A stretch of 64,000 nt of DNA from Bdellovibrio sp. SKB1291214 (GCF_002209355.2 NZ_CP106855.1:1860001-1924000), one strand, 5' to 3'. Numbered from the stretch's first letter, positions 42,480 to 51,956 are shown. The notes: generated from the letters alone by a model not told the origin. Made by a program: numbers and translations.

Positions 42480-43856
42480 ATGAGGCATCAGATTTTGATT
42501 CTGGGGTTGGCTTTGTATTCCTGTATGGCCAACGCAGCGGCGGGCGATTTAGAAGCTTATAACACGAAAGATTTTTTGAAAAAGATACTCCCCACAGGGT
42601 GCCAACCTAAGGGAGCAAAAGTTGCTCCGGGGGGACACTACCTTTACTTGGCTGAGATGTGCGGCAAAATCGAAGCGGGAACAGGGAAAAGAGTGCCCAC
42701 AGCATCGATATACGACATCGAAAAAATGAATTTAGTAAAGACATTGGTCACTCCAGTTGGCATTCGAAAAGGTATTTTGGCCAACACCGAAGTCGATTTT
42801 TCAGTCAATGGGCGTTGGGCGCTGATTGCGCGGGCGGAAGGAAATTCCGAATCGGAGATTTATAAAAATCAGGGTTTGATTACAGTCGTAAATACCAAGA
42901 CTCAGAAAATCACCAAGTACATTCCCACTTATGGGCAAGGAGCTAAGATCATCGCGGCACGGCCGGCTTTGACTCGAATTAGAAATCCACAACAGATTGT
43001 CTATGTTGCCAATTATTTTTCCGATGATATCAGTGTTCTTGATATCACAAATCTCCAGGATGATGGAAAACTGAAGGGCGATGCTCATTTTGTTAAAAAG
43101 ATTGCCTTAGAAAGTCATTTCAAACCTCCAGTGAATCACGGTTATCAAATTGCACCCCGGGGTATGGCATTCAGTCCCGACGGTCTGTATGCATTGGTCT
43201 TAAGTACCGAGACGGGAAGTCTGTTCGTTATTGATGCTGTTAACCATACGCAGGTGGCAGAACTTGCCCCAATTACTAGAGAACTTGCCGGGCGTGATCT
43301 TAATTTACGTCATATAGTGATAACGAAAGATGGGCAGCTGGCTTACCTAAGTCATATGCGCGGCAACGCTGTATCAAGAATTGATTTACGTGCCTTGATT
43401 AAAAGCGTAGAGGCCTTGCCCGAAAAAGGCCCCAATGTGGTTTTGAAAGCGTCACTGTGGCAAGAACTTCTTGTCCCGTTTCATACTGTGCAGGGTCCGC
43501 AGAACTTCCTAGTGTTAGAGGACTATCCTAAAGATCATCCCAACTTTCCAAATAAAAAGTGGCCCCTGGCTCATCCTAACACCATTGTGCTGGATCCAAT
43601 CGACAATCGTTACCTTTATGTTTCGTCCCGAACAACAACGGTCGAAGGCGATACATCTGTTGATGCCCGTGTCGTGGGGAAAATCGATATAGTGGACACG
43701 AGCAACGGCGCCACCGTGATGACGTTGGTGGGTGGCACGCAGCCCACGGCACTTGATGTTTCTCCGGATGGTAGTACCTTGATTTCGAGTGCCTTAATTA
43801 GTGCGAAGTTATTCTTTTATGACATCGCAAAACTAAAAGCTGTCTACGAAAAGTAA
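42480..43856 (+). CDS. Exported YncE-like beta-propeller protein
   Basis: A signal peptide ends near NAAA (residue 21). The mature protein repeats four-stranded blades with YVANYFSDDISVLDITNLQDDGK, APRGMAFSPDGLYALVLSTETGSLFVIDAVNHTQVAEL, HIVITKDGQLAYLSHMRGNAVSRIDL and PTALDVSPDGSTLISSALIS. These match the YncE/YVTN seven-bladed family. A pair of cysteines near 41 and 60 may form a disulfide. The ligand is unknown. AAAAGGAGAACAG precedes the ATG. Confidence 0.82.
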   Translation: MRHQILILGLALYSCMANAAAGDLEAYNTKDFLKKILPTGCQPKGAKVAPGGHYLYLAEMCGKIEAGTGKRVPTASIYDIEKMNLVKTLVTPVGIRKGILANTEVDFSVNGRWALIARAEGNSESEIYKNQGLITVVNTKTQKITKYIPTYGQGAKIIAARPALTRIRNPQQIVYVANYFSDDISVLDITNLQDDGKLKGDAHFVKKIALESHFKPPVNHGYQIAPRGMAFSPDGLYALVLSTETGSLFVIDAVNHTQVAELAPITRELAGRDLNLRHIVITKDGQLAYLSHMRGNAVSRIDLRALIKSVEALPEKGPNVVLKASLWQELLVPFHTVQGPQNFLVLEDYPKDHPNFPNKKWPLAHPNTIVLDPIDNRYLYVSSRTTTVEGDTSVDARVVGKIDIVDTSNGATVMTLVGGTQPTALDVSPDGSTLISSALISAKLFFYDIAKLKAVYEK

Positions 43857-43859
43857 TAA

Positions 43860-43882
43860 AAAAGGCTCCCGCATTGGGAGTC
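43860..43882 (-). terminator. Terminator of the old yellow enzyme gene
   Basis: GGCTCCC and GGGAGTC pair around GCATT. On the minus strand a T-run follows, close to the stop at 43894. The plus-strand T-run is weak. Confidence 0.7.
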
Positions 43883-43893
43883 TTATAACTGGA

Positions 43894-44964
43894 TTATTTG
43901 TAGTCGTTATAACCTTTATCGCCCGGTGTGTAGAAAGTGTTTGGATCTGGTGGCGTAAGGGGTTTGCCCTCTTTCAATTTCTGTAACAAATCCGGATTGG
44001 AGATGTAAGGTCGGCCAATTGCGACCAAGTCACCTTTCTTATCTTTCAAATCTTGTTGTGCCCTTGCTTCATCATAACCCCCTGACGTGATGTACAGTCC
44101 TTTGAAGTTTTGACGAATCAGTTGTTTGATTTCAGGATTTACTGGTGGTGCACCCATTGCACTGTGATCGACAACGTGGATGTAAACCAACCCCAAATCA
44201 GAAAGTTTTTGTGAAAGTGTTGAGTAGAATTCATTGATACCTTCAAAAGCTCCCGTATCGTTAAAGACTCCGTAAGGGGAGACACGAATTCCCAAGCGAT
44301 CACCACCAATTTTTTCAACAGTGCCTTTAGCGATCTCTAAAACAAAGCGCATGCGATTTTCCGGAGAGCCGCCGTACATGTCTGAGCGTTTATTAGCATT
44401 TGGATTAAGGAACTGTTCGATCAAGTATCCGTTAGCACCGTGAAGCTCAACGCCATCAAATCCAGCTTGAATCGCGAGCTCTGCACTTGTGATATATTCT
44501 TGGATCGTGGACTTAATTTCATCGAGCGTCATTTCATTCGGCGTAGGATAAGGTTGCTGTTGTGCCGTATCGGTCCAAATTTTTCCGGACAGGGCAATGG
44601 GTGAAGGCGCTAAGATTTTCGCACCCTTGGGCAAGTTGTCTGGATGAGACGCGCGGCCCGTATGCATCAATTGTACAAAGATATGCCCACCCTTAGCGTG
44701 AACAGCATCAGTGACTTTCTTCCAACTTGCGACTTGCTCTTGGTTGAAGAGTCCCGGAATGCGTGCATAACCCAAACCATTCGGTGAAGGGGAGATCCCC
44801 TCTGTGATGATCAATCCTGCCGTGGCGCGATCTGCATAATACTTAGCAATCATATCGTTTGCCAGGTTTCCAACAGCACGCGAGCGAGTCATTGGTGCCA
44901 TGACCAGACGATTAGATAATTGAATACGGCCCATTTGCACGGGTTCAAAAAGTGGACGAGACAT
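43894..44964 (-). CDS. Old yellow enzyme-family alkene reductase (NemA-like)
   Basis: FMN-dependent NADPH oxidoreductase with 356 residues from ATG 44964, preceded by GAAAGGAACAGAC. RLVMAPMTRSRA near the N-terminus, TEGISPSPNGLGY, VQLMHTGRASHP, GFDGVELHGANGYLIEQFLNPNANKRSDMYGGS and the end LVAIGRPYISNPDLL are characteristic of the NemA/OYE class. It reduces activated alkenes or nitro compounds and may detoxify electrophiles. An in-frame start at 45009 adds a hydrophobic stretch unlike the family. Confidence 0.92.
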   Translation of the reverse strand: MSRPLFEPVQMGRIQLSNRLVMAPMTRSRAVGNLANDMIAKYYADRATAGLIITEGISPSPNGLGYARIPGLFNQEQVASWKKVTDAVHAKGGHIFVQLMHTGRASHPDNLPKGAKILAPSPIALSGKIWTDTAQQQPYPTPNEMTLDEIKSTIQEYITSAELAIQAGFDGVELHGANGYLIEQFLNPNANKRSDMYGGSPENRMRFVLEIAKGTVEKIGGDRLGIRVSPYGVFNDTGAFEGINEFYSTLSQKLSDLGLVYIHVVDHSAMGAPPVNPEIKQLIRQNFKGLYITSGGYDEARAQQDLKDKKGDLVAIGRPYISNPDLLQKLKEGKPLTPPDPNTFYTPGDKGYNDYK

Positions 44965-45054
44965 GTCTGTTCCTTTCACGTGAATTCTATAAGTAACAAT
45001 ACTGAGCACGTTTTCGGAAAAGACAAGATGATATTTAGCTAGGTCCCAGAAGCA

Positions 45055-45432
45055 CTAGGGAGTGTTTTTCTCGTTGCACTCGAGATTTTCAGTGGGAGCT
45101 GTGGGCTTCAAATGTTCGATATGGATAGATTGAATTCCCCCCGCTGTCGCAAACTGTTTTGTAACCAAAACCCGATAAGCTACGTCTTTAAATTCAAGAT
45201 TTTCAGACGTCGAGGTCAGGTAAGCTCGTACTGGCTTTTTGGAAAGGATCGTATTATCAACGGCCACCAACCACGTCGTCGCTTGCATTTGACGACCGTC
45301 TTTTAAGGTACAAAATACGAAGTTGCCATCGGCATCCGTCGACAAATCGTCGGGATTCACGTCAGTCTCGCCAGGGGCGGCGAAACTGAAAGAGGTTCCA
45401 AGAATCAACAGACTGGCAATTAGCAACTTCAT
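45055..45432 (-). CDS. Small exported protein, unknown
   Basis: This 125-residue protein has a signal peptide ending near SFA (residue 18), then an acidic start (GETDVNPDDLSTDADG). The mature part has two cysteines (VFCTLKDG and LECNEK) and strand-rich sequence. I do not recognise it. It is transcribed alone on the minus strand. Confidence 0.65.
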   Translation of the reverse strand: MKLLIASLLILGTSFSFAAPGETDVNPDDLSTDADGNFVFCTLKDGRQMQATTWLVAVDNTILSKKPVRAYLTSTSENLEFKDVAYRVLVTKQFATAGGIQSIHIEHLKPTAPTENLECNEKNTP

Positions 45433-45533
45433 GCGTTCACTCCAGGTAAGAGTTAGTACTTATTATTCTTTATAAGATACTTTGAACACTTTTGCTAAAA
45501 CATTATTAATGTCATTGATCGGCAGCACCTCGC

Positions 45534-46814
45534 CTAAATGCGAGGCTTAATATGAACAGCATTTTGTCCATCATTTTTAACCTGGAACTCTATGGGGCTA
45601 ATCATAATGCGTCTGCGGCAGTCATTTCGTTTCGAACAGGCTTGATGATCTAACCTGTGGTAAACATAAAAAAACTGGCCCTGCTCTTTTTCAACGACTG
45701 AGCCATGACCATAGGAATACCGATCATCGGGGATCAGATATCTTCCAACCACTCTTTTAGGATTATTCAGTGAAAGTTCTTCCACTGAAGGAGCAGCGAT
45801 CCAAAACACGTGATAGCTTTTGGAATCCCAGATTCCACCACTGGCTAAAAGATAAACCCAATTTCCATTTCTGAAGATGCTGGCTCCTTCAGCCACGCCT
45901 TGCAAATAGCCGTTCATTAAGAACGGTTTTCCAGATCGGCCTGTAGTAAACGATAAATTTTTATCGCACCCTTTGCACGATTTTGCCAAACCCGTATAAA
46001 GATTTGAATCGTGAGGATTAACAGCAAAGATTTTTTTTGTTTCGCTATCGCAAGATAAAGCACCCAAATTTTGGGTGTCCATCTGTACGATACTTAAGTG
46101 CTCACCATAATTTTTTTCTTCCCAGGCATTAGGAATTGAGTTTGCATACCAGGAATACGCTAACCAGTTTTTACCTTGATCGCTGAACACTGTAGAGTCT
46201 AATCGCAAAATAGCGTCACAGTCGCCGCCTTGGCAACTATTGAAAGCTGTATCTGGTGAAGCCGGGCTTCGTCCTGGTCTCGGAGTTAAAGCAGTGGACA
46301 TGCAGCTTTTATCCGCCTTCAAAGATTGCGGCTCTCCAAAATGTCCATTCATTCCATTGTCTGAAACAGAAATATATATTCCGCTATCTTGGTTGTAATC
46401 GGGACAGCGTCCTTGCGGAGGTGCTTCTTTCGTACGAACAGCAGTAAACGTTAAATATGTTTTTCCCGTTGAATCATGGTGAAATTCTGGGGCCCAGATA
46501 TGGCAATAGTAGTACTCTCCAAATTTCAGAGCATTGCCTACCATTTTTATATCTGACGATGCAAAAACATGGCGTTGGAATTTCCAGTTTTTTAAATCAT
46601 TAGAAACAAAGACGGGAATATTCCCAGAGTCCGTGGTGTAAGAAAGATAAAAGCGGTCGTCTTTTTTGAAGACACTTGGATCAGGGCTGTCTAAAACAGT
46701 GGCACCATTGATTTTCAAATCCAACAGAACAGAATCATTTTTTTTACCGTAAGCAGATTTAGATACAGACAGAAAGGATAATAAAATGGCAGTCACTGCC
46801 CAAACAGATCTCAT
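45534..46814 (-). CDS. Exported glycoside hydrolase family 43 protein
   Basis: A signal peptide is followed by a five-bladed propeller of the GH43 type. LDSPDPSVFKKDDRFYLSYTT contains the general base Asp, and HIWAPEFHHDSTGKTYLTFTA contains the catalytic-region Glu. Late motifs GVAEGASIFRNGNWVYLLASGG and YGHGSVVEKEQGQFFYVYH supply the proton-donor Glu and a conserved His. GH43 enzymes usually cut arabinan or xylan, unusual diets for a predator, so a glycan of its own or its prey is possible. ATG 46814 follows GGAGGG by about 13 bases, but TTG 46820 is also possible. Confidence 0.85.
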   Translation of the reverse strand: MRSVWAVTAILLSFLSVSKSAYGKKNDSVLLDLKINGATVLDSPDPSVFKKDDRFYLSYTTDSGNIPVFVSNDLKNWKFQRHVFASSDIKMVGNALKFGEYYYCHIWAPEFHHDSTGKTYLTFTAVRTKEAPPQGRCPDYNQDSGIYISVSDNGMNGHFGEPQSLKADKSCMSTALTPRPGRSPASPDTAFNSCQGGDCDAILRLDSTVFSDQGKNWLAYSWYANSIPNAWEEKNYGEHLSIVQMDTQNLGALSCDSETKKIFAVNPHDSNLYTGLAKSCKGCDKNLSFTTGRSGKPFLMNGYLQGVAEGASIFRNGNWVYLLASGGIWDSKSYHVFWIAAPSVEELSLNNPKRVVGRYLIPDDRYSYGHGSVVEKEQGQFFYVYHRLDHQACSKRNDCRRRIMISPIEFQVKNDGQNAVHIKPRI

Positions 46815-46890
46815 AGTCAAATCACCCTCCAGGTGAATGACATTATGAATTGTTAATGATCGTTTGTGTGATAACAGCGAGAAAAAATTT

Positions 46891-48672
46891 CTATATCAAA
46901 TCATTTGTCGAGGCGACCACGGGCAACGGCATTCCTGAAGACGAAGGTTCTTTTGATTTTCTTCTTAAAACTCGTCCATCATCCGTATTTACGACTTCAA
47001 AAATCTGTGAATGAAATTCAGCTAGACTCAAGCGGTGGCCGACACTGACTAGGGTGGAGGTGCGAAGTTCATTGTTGAATATTGACATGACATTTTTCTG
47101 ATTGTTCTCGTCCAGCGCAGAGGTGGCTTCATCCAGAAAAATCCATTGAGGCCGGTGTATTAAAAGTCGAGCAAATGCCAATCTTTGCTGTTGTCCCAAA
47201 CTCATTAATTTATCCCAGCGAATGTTCTGATCTGCCAAGGGCTGAAACTCGCTAAGATTCACGCGCTCTAAAGCGGCAAGAATCTTTTTTTTGTCGATTT
47301 GGGCGGAGGAGAGGGGATAGGCCACGGCATCCAATAGTGTGCCCAGGGGGACATAAGGTTTTTGTGGCAAAAACATGGTACTCGTGGGAGGTGGAATAGA
47401 AATCTTTCCTGTCCCCCAAGGCCAGATACCTGCAAGGACTCGCAGGATAGTGCTTTTACCCGCCCCCGAATCACCGGTTAACAGAATGCGATCGCCTAAA
47501 AGAATGTGCATGGAGGCGTTATCCACGATACTTTTTCCGTCGGCAGAAGTTATGCATGTGCTTTCCATAGAATAGTGGGTTCGGTGAGTGAGAACTTCAA
47601 CCTGAGGGATGTCAGTACGGACGCTGTCAATGGTGGTGAGCTCTTCCTCGAAATGGCTCACGCGGTTCAAAACCGATTTCCAGTCTGCTATGCGCGAATA
47701 GTTTTCAACGAACCATCGGAGCGATTGCTGAACATGGTTGAAAGCTCCGACAGCCATCATAAGGCCTCCGAAATCCAGCCTTCCTTGAAGATAGGCGGGA
47801 AGGGCCACCAGTACTGGCAAAATCACGACCATCCAACCATGACCACAAGCAATCCAAGTTAGCCTTGCTTGGGCAAAGGAGAGTCGTCGCATAATATTCA
47901 GAGTTAAATTTAACTGATCATCTAGGATTTTTCGTTCATCTTTTTCACCGCCATAAAAAGCGATCCCTTCGGCGTTGTCGCTGACGCGCACCAAGGCATA
48001 ACGTAAGTTAGCTTCGCGGGTATAGCGTTCTTCGTTGAGTTTGATCAAAGGACGTCCTACTCGGGTTGCTAAAAAAGATCCTAGCAAAGCATATATTACT
48101 GCAAACCAAACCATGTATCCTGGAATGGAAACAGTCATATTTCCCAGATTGAAAATCACTCCTTGTGACATCGACCAAAGCACGCCGACAAAAGTTAACA
48201 AAAAAAGCGAGGCCCTAAAGGCGCCTAATGCCAAATCTCCGGTCAGTTCACTGAAATGTTTGACGTCTTCTTGAATTCGTTGATCGGGATTAAGGCTTTC
48301 TTTAGAAACTATATTTAAGCGATATGCGCGGCCCGGTTTGATCCATTCATCAATAAGATGGGACGATAACCATTTTCTGAAACGGATCTTGAATTGTTCT
48401 AACAGCCAGTTTTGGGTAACGATAAAACTGAGCAGAATCACCATTATAATAACGAAAATTGCGGATTGAGTACCCACTTGGGGAATATCTTTTTTCTCTA
48501 TAGCGCGAAAGAATTCTCCTTGCCAAGTATTCATTCGCATTTCGCCAAGGACATTCAAGACAAGGACGAACAGAACCGCACCCACTATCAGCCCGATAGG
48601 TTTGATATCCTTGGAATTCCACAGCTGTCGAAAAATATTTTTTCCACTATCCTGTTGCATGGGGTTCTCCAA
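46891..48672 (-). CDS. YddA/SbmA-like ABC transporter (fused permease-ATPase)
   Basis: The 593-residue protein joins an ABC_membrane_2-type transmembrane domain (several helices, residues about 25-300) to an ATPase domain. The membrane part includes MRMNTWQGEFFRAIEKKD and the WRxWL-like FRKWLSSHLIDEWIKPGRAYRL, hallmarks of SbmA/BacA/YddA proteins. The ATPase has Walker A GDSGAGKST, signature MSLGQQQRLAFARLL and Walker B WIFLDEATSALDE. Related proteins move very-long-chain fatty acids or peptides. It overlaps the upstream NdvA-like gene by 26 bases. Confidence 0.9.
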   Translation of the reverse strand: MENPMQQDSGKNIFRQLWNSKDIKPIGLIVGAVLFVLVLNVLGEMRMNTWQGEFFRAIEKKDIPQVGTQSAIFVIIMVILLSFIVTQNWLLEQFKIRFRKWLSSHLIDEWIKPGRAYRLNIVSKESLNPDQRIQEDVKHFSELTGDLALGAFRASLFLLTFVGVLWSMSQGVIFNLGNMTVSIPGYMVWFAVIYALLGSFLATRVGRPLIKLNEERYTREANLRYALVRVSDNAEGIAFYGGEKDERKILDDQLNLTLNIMRRLSFAQARLTWIACGHGWMVVILPVLVALPAYLQGRLDFGGLMMAVGAFNHVQQSLRWFVENYSRIADWKSVLNRVSHFEEELTTIDSVRTDIPQVEVLTHRTHYSMESTCITSADGKSIVDNASMHILLGDRILLTGDSGAGKSTILRVLAGIWPWGTGKISIPPPTSTMFLPQKPYVPLGTLLDAVAYPLSSAQIDKKKILAALERVNLSEFQPLADQNIRWDKLMSLGQQQRLAFARLLIHRPQWIFLDEATSALDENNQKNVMSIFNNELRTSTLVSVGHRLSLAEFHSQIFEVVNTDDGRVLRRKSKEPSSSGMPLPVVASTNDLI

Positions 48673-50410
48673 GATGTGGTTCGCGTTTCAGTTCCCCGAG
48701 CTTGACTAATTCCGTGAACAAACCATTTCGGTTGCACAGCTCTTGGAAGTTTCCCGATTCAATGATGCGACCATTTTTGAAAACTAGAATTAAGTCCGCT
48801 TCAATGACTGTAGATAGTCGGTGGGCAATGACAAAAGTTGTTTTATTCTGCGCTCTTAGATTTTCGATAGCATGCTGGATCTTTTTTTCTGTCTGGTAGT
48901 CAAGGGCGCTCGTGGCCTCATCGAAAATCAGAATGGGTGCATTCTTTAAAATAGCTCGCGCGATTGCCAGTCTTTGCCGTTCTCCTCCGGAAAGGGCAGA
49001 CCCACGCTCTCCGATGACGAATTCATAACCACCCGGTTTGCTCATTATGAAATCATGGGCATCGGCTTGGATAGCCGCTTGGTGAACTTCCTCATCTGTG
49101 GCCGTGGGACGACCGATGCGAATATTTTCCGCGACCGAACGGTTGAAAAGTCCGGCGTCCTGAAAGACAGTCGCAATCGAATGACGGAGGCTTGTGAGGG
49201 TGAAATGACGAATATCTTCGCCATCTATGGTAATATTGCCCGTATTTGGATCGAACAAGCGCTGAAGCAACGCAAGTGTCGTCGTTTTACCAGAGCCGGA
49301 AGGACCGACTAAGGCAACAGTTTGGCCGGAGCCCGCCGTAAAGTTGATATCAAAAACACCTTGGGTTGAGTTCTTGTAGTTGTAGGTAACGGATTGAAAA
49401 CGGACCTCTCCCTTTTGTGGCTCGATGGCTTTTGCATTGGGATGTTCTTGAGCTCCGTCAGGTTGATCCAAGAGTTGGAAAAAAGTTTGCAGAGACGGCG
49501 CTTGTGAGATGGTTCGAGAAAGGAAAGAAGAAATCTGTTCAAGTTTCGCAATCAAAAGACCAGAAAAGCTGGTGAAAGCTACGACTTGTCCCACAGTCAT
49601 TTCATTTTTTTGGACCAAATAGGAGCCGAGGATCAATATACTTACCATCGTAAGCGTCGAGGAAACACGCGTGATGACCGCTAATATACCCCACCAAGTT
49701 AGAATGGGATATTGCTCATTTAAGAGTTGTGCGGTGATTGTTTGCATTGATTTTATTTCATCCCAAAGTCGCGCATAGCTTTGCACGACAGTGACATTCC
49801 CTAAGACATCTCCGATACGGGCGAACAGATTTTGGTGGTAAGTTTCAACTTGTGCTTGTCGAGAGTGGGTCTTTTTAACTATCAGGAAATTTGCGACGGC
49901 GTAAATCAGTGCCAGCACAAAGAGCAACGCTGCCATTCGGCGATCTAAAGTAATAGCCATCGGAATTAATAAAATTATACCAATTAAGGATGAAGCGTGT
50001 TCCCGCATGAATGAAAGCCAAAGATGAAATAGCTGATCGGTTCCTGAGAGAATGCTTCGTACCATTCGCCCAGAGCCTTGTTCCGAATGATAACTGACGG
50101 GGAGGCCGATCACCCTTTCGAAAACGAGGTCAAGGGTACCCAATCTTTGTCGATGAGCCAGGCGATCACTAAGAACTGCTAGGAAAACACTCGTTAAGAT
50201 ATTGATGATTCCTAATAGTCCCCAAAATGCGAGAATTGAAAAAACATTTTCGTTGCGGGTTAATGAGTCAATAACTCGGCCGAAAAGCACGGGCTCTGCA
50301 ACTTGAACAAAGCCCACGAATACACTTGCGCTCAGCAAAGCCAGCGTCATGCCACGCTCTTCATGCCATAGTATGCTTAGAGATCGTAGGTATGTTTGAA
50401 AAACTGGCAA
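48647..50410 (-). CDS. ndvA: NdvA/ChvA-like ABC exporter (cyclic beta-glucan type)
   Basis: The 587-residue half-transporter has six membrane helices then an ATPase. VAEPVLFGRVIDSLTRNENVFSILAFWG, DRLAHRQRLGTLDLVFERVIGLPVSYHSEQGSGRMVRSILSGTDQLFHLWLSFMREH and NVTVVQSYARLWDEIKSM closely follow NdvA/ChvA, the exporters of cyclic beta-1,2-glucan. Walker A is GPSGSGKTTT, the signature LSGGERQRLAIARAIL, and Walker B ILIFDEATSALD. The start codon is TTG. No glucan synthase (NdvB-like) gene is nearby, so the substrate may differ. It is the second gene of the operon, 21 bases after an outer-membrane-type protein. Confidence 0.88.
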   Translation of the reverse strand: MPVFQTYLRSLSILWHEERGMTLALLSASVFVGFVQVAEPVLFGRVIDSLTRNENVFSILAFWGLLGIINILTSVFLAVLSDRLAHRQRLGTLDLVFERVIGLPVSYHSEQGSGRMVRSILSGTDQLFHLWLSFMREHASSLIGIILLIPMAITLDRRMAALLFVLALIYAVANFLIVKKTHSRQAQVETYHQNLFARIGDVLGNVTVVQSYARLWDEIKSMQTITAQLLNEQYPILTWWGILAVITRVSSTLTMVSILILGSYLVQKNEMTVGQVVAFTSFSGLLIAKLEQISSFLSRTISQAPSLQTFFQLLDQPDGAQEHPNAKAIEPQKGEVRFQSVTYNYKNSTQGVFDINFTAGSGQTVALVGPSGSGKTTTLALLQRLFDPNTGNITIDGEDIRHFTLTSLRHSIATVFQDAGLFNRSVAENIRIGRPTATDEEVHQAAIQADAHDFIMSKPGGYEFVIGERGSALSGGERQRLAIARAILKNAPILIFDEATSALDYQTEKKIQHAIENLRAQNKTTFVIAHRLSTVIEADLILVFKNGRIIESGNFQELCNRNGLFTELVKLGELKREPHLGEPHATG

Positions 50411-50431
50411 AGGACCCTTTCCAGCGGCTTT

Positions 50432-51499
50432 TTAGATGGGAATTTCCAGATTCATACTTAAATCATTCTTCCACCAAGCGCCGCTCTCAACATCTAGGAT
50501 ATTTGCGTTAATACTGAAGAACCAACGAGAAGGTGTGCGATAGCGAAGATACAATTCTGTGGTTGTTTCTTTACCAGGAGGATGGTCTTTTTCCTGATGA
50601 AACCCATGACTTAGTCGAGTTTCTAAATTCCAGTGGGTTAAGAAATCTTTTTGAGCGATCATCCTTAATCCATATGTCGCAAATTGCTCTGGGCACCAAT
50701 AGCCTTTTAATCGCTGATGAAACCCCATTGTGTTTCCGCCAACTCCCAATTTTAAAATAAAAGGGACGGAATGAATTTCTCTTAAGATTAATCCATCATA
50801 AATTCTTTGAGAATTGGAGTCAGCAAAATGGACTTGTCTGGCGTTTAAGCGAAACTGCCAGTTTGCAAATTCAAAAGTGTCAATCTCCAGGAAAAGACTT
50901 TTTAACTCCATGATCTGAGATTGGTCGCCTTGATCCAGCCAACCCATAAAGGAAAAGTCATTGTTATATTCAGCGCGAAGATGGGTGTGAAAGCTAAGAG
51001 TGTAATCGACTTTAAATTTCCAGAGGGGGAGGACTCTCTCCGTCAGATACACTTTGTGTTGGAATTCTTCCAATTGTAATTGGCCAGTACCAAGTATCGT
51101 TGTTAATAAAATGTTTTGATGAGGTCTTAGGTCGCTGAATCCCATGACTCTCGATCCACGATATTTTAGCCAAGTCGAATCACCCCATAATTTACTATAA
51201 TCCACGCCCATTATTTGGATTAGTTTATTGGATACGTAGGCGACTCCGACGCGGTCTTCGCGATGCTCGATATGGTTTCCATCGGTAATTTGCAAAGTCG
51301 TGAATCGGGCGACGGTCGCCGCAGCTGAATCACTTATTTGTTCTGGTAATAGCTCCGACAGCCTAGCGTTTTCGGTGCTGCTTCGAATTTCCTCGACATT
51401 TTGTGCAAAGGAGAAACTACTGAAGCCCAGAATAAATGCGTTTACCGTTAATAGAAAGAAACCCAAAGACTTAATAGAATGGCTCCTAATGTTCTTCAA
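50432..51499 (-). CDS. Exported outer-membrane-type protein, operon leader
   Basis: From TTG 51499 (TAGGA upstream) the 355-residue protein starts MKNIRSHSIKSLGFFLLTVNAFILGFSSFSFAQ, a convincing signal peptide. The longer ATG frame from 51595 would read through the tRNA terminator and is unlikely. The mature part alternates aromatic and polar residues (WKFKVDYTLSFHTHLRAEYNNDFSFMGWL, NWQFRLNARQVHFADSN), as in outer-membrane barrels. I do not recognise a family. It leads an apparent operon with NdvA-like and YddA-like transporters and could be their outer-membrane partner. Confidence 0.65.
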   Translation of the reverse strand: MKNIRSHSIKSLGFFLLTVNAFILGFSSFSFAQNVEEIRSSTENARLSELLPEQISDSAAATVARFTTLQITDGNHIEHREDRVGVAYVSNKLIQIMGVDYSKLWGDSTWLKYRGSRVMGFSDLRPHQNILLTTILGTGQLQLEEFQHKVYLTERVLPLWKFKVDYTLSFHTHLRAEYNNDFSFMGWLDQGDQSQIMELKSLFLEIDTFEFANWQFRLNARQVHFADSNSQRIYDGLILREIHSVPFILKLGVGGNTMGFHQRLKGYWCPEQFATYGLRMIAQKDFLTHWNLETRLSHGFHQEKDHPPGKETTTELYLRYRTPSRWFFSINANILDVESGAWWKNDLSMNLEIPI

Positions 51500-51592
51500 A
51501 AGTCCTATTATCAGAACGCCGTGAAGCTTTTTAACAAGTACACATGTTGGCTTTTGCTGACTTGCAGTTGGAAAGTGGAGGGCCTGAAATGA

Positions 51593-51615
51593 CAAAACCC
51601 CTGAACGGGGTTTTG
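51593..51615 (-). terminator. Terminator of tRNA-Arg
   Basis: CAAAACCCC and GGGGTTTTG pair perfectly around TGAAC just past the CCA end of the tRNA, with T-richness on the minus strand. Confidence 0.8.
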
Positions 51616-51619
51616 AAAA

Positions 51620-51696
51620 TGGTGATTCCGGTACGACTCGAACGTACGACCCTCTCCTTAGAAGGGAGATGCTCTATCCAGCTGAGCTACGGAACC
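51620..51696 (-). tRNA. tRNA-Arg (anticodon TCT)
   Basis: The minus strand reads GGTTCCGTAGCTCAGCTGG at the 5' end. All four stems form: acceptor GGTTCCG/CGGAATC with one G-U pair, D arm GCTC/GAGC, anticodon arm TCTCC/GGAGA around CTTCTAA, and T arm GTACG/CGTAC around TTCGAGT. The anticodon TCT reads AGA codons for arginine. Discriminator A and CCA are encoded. Total length is 77. Confidence 0.97.
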
Positions 51697-51872
51697 ACTT
51701 GCGATCTAATATCGCTGAAGGGGCACAAACTAGCAAATTGATTCCGATTTTCCAAGCCCCTGACCGCACTTTTTACTCTTTGACGCGATAAGTCTATGGG
51801 CTCTGGGAGCAAATTTACGTCTTCAAACTTATTTAAACGTTCCTGAGAATTCGAAACAGCGCTTCATCGAGA

Positions 51873-51901
51873 GTGCGTTCGAGTCGCACCGGGATCACCC
51901 A
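51873..51901 (+). repeat. tRNA 3'-half remnant, possible old att site
   Basis: GTGCG, TTCGAGT and CGCAC form a perfect T arm, followed by CGGGATC, A and CCCA, which is an acceptor strand plus a slightly altered CCA end. The 5' half of the tRNA is absent: no GATCCCG occurs at the right distance upstream. It resembles, but is not identical to, the intact tRNA-Arg 180 bases away on the other strand. Fragments of this type are left by integrating elements. No integrase is nearby. Confidence 0.6.
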
Positions 51902-51956
51902 TTTTGGGTAGCTTCAACTTGCGAGATAATCTTTTTTAAGTTTAGTAATTGTTGTG

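Noticed and set aside
51500-51595. ATG 51595 as start of the outer-membrane-type protein
   Set aside because: The frame would begin inside the tRNA terminator and precede a good signal peptide with 32 unmatched residues. TTG 51499 fits better.
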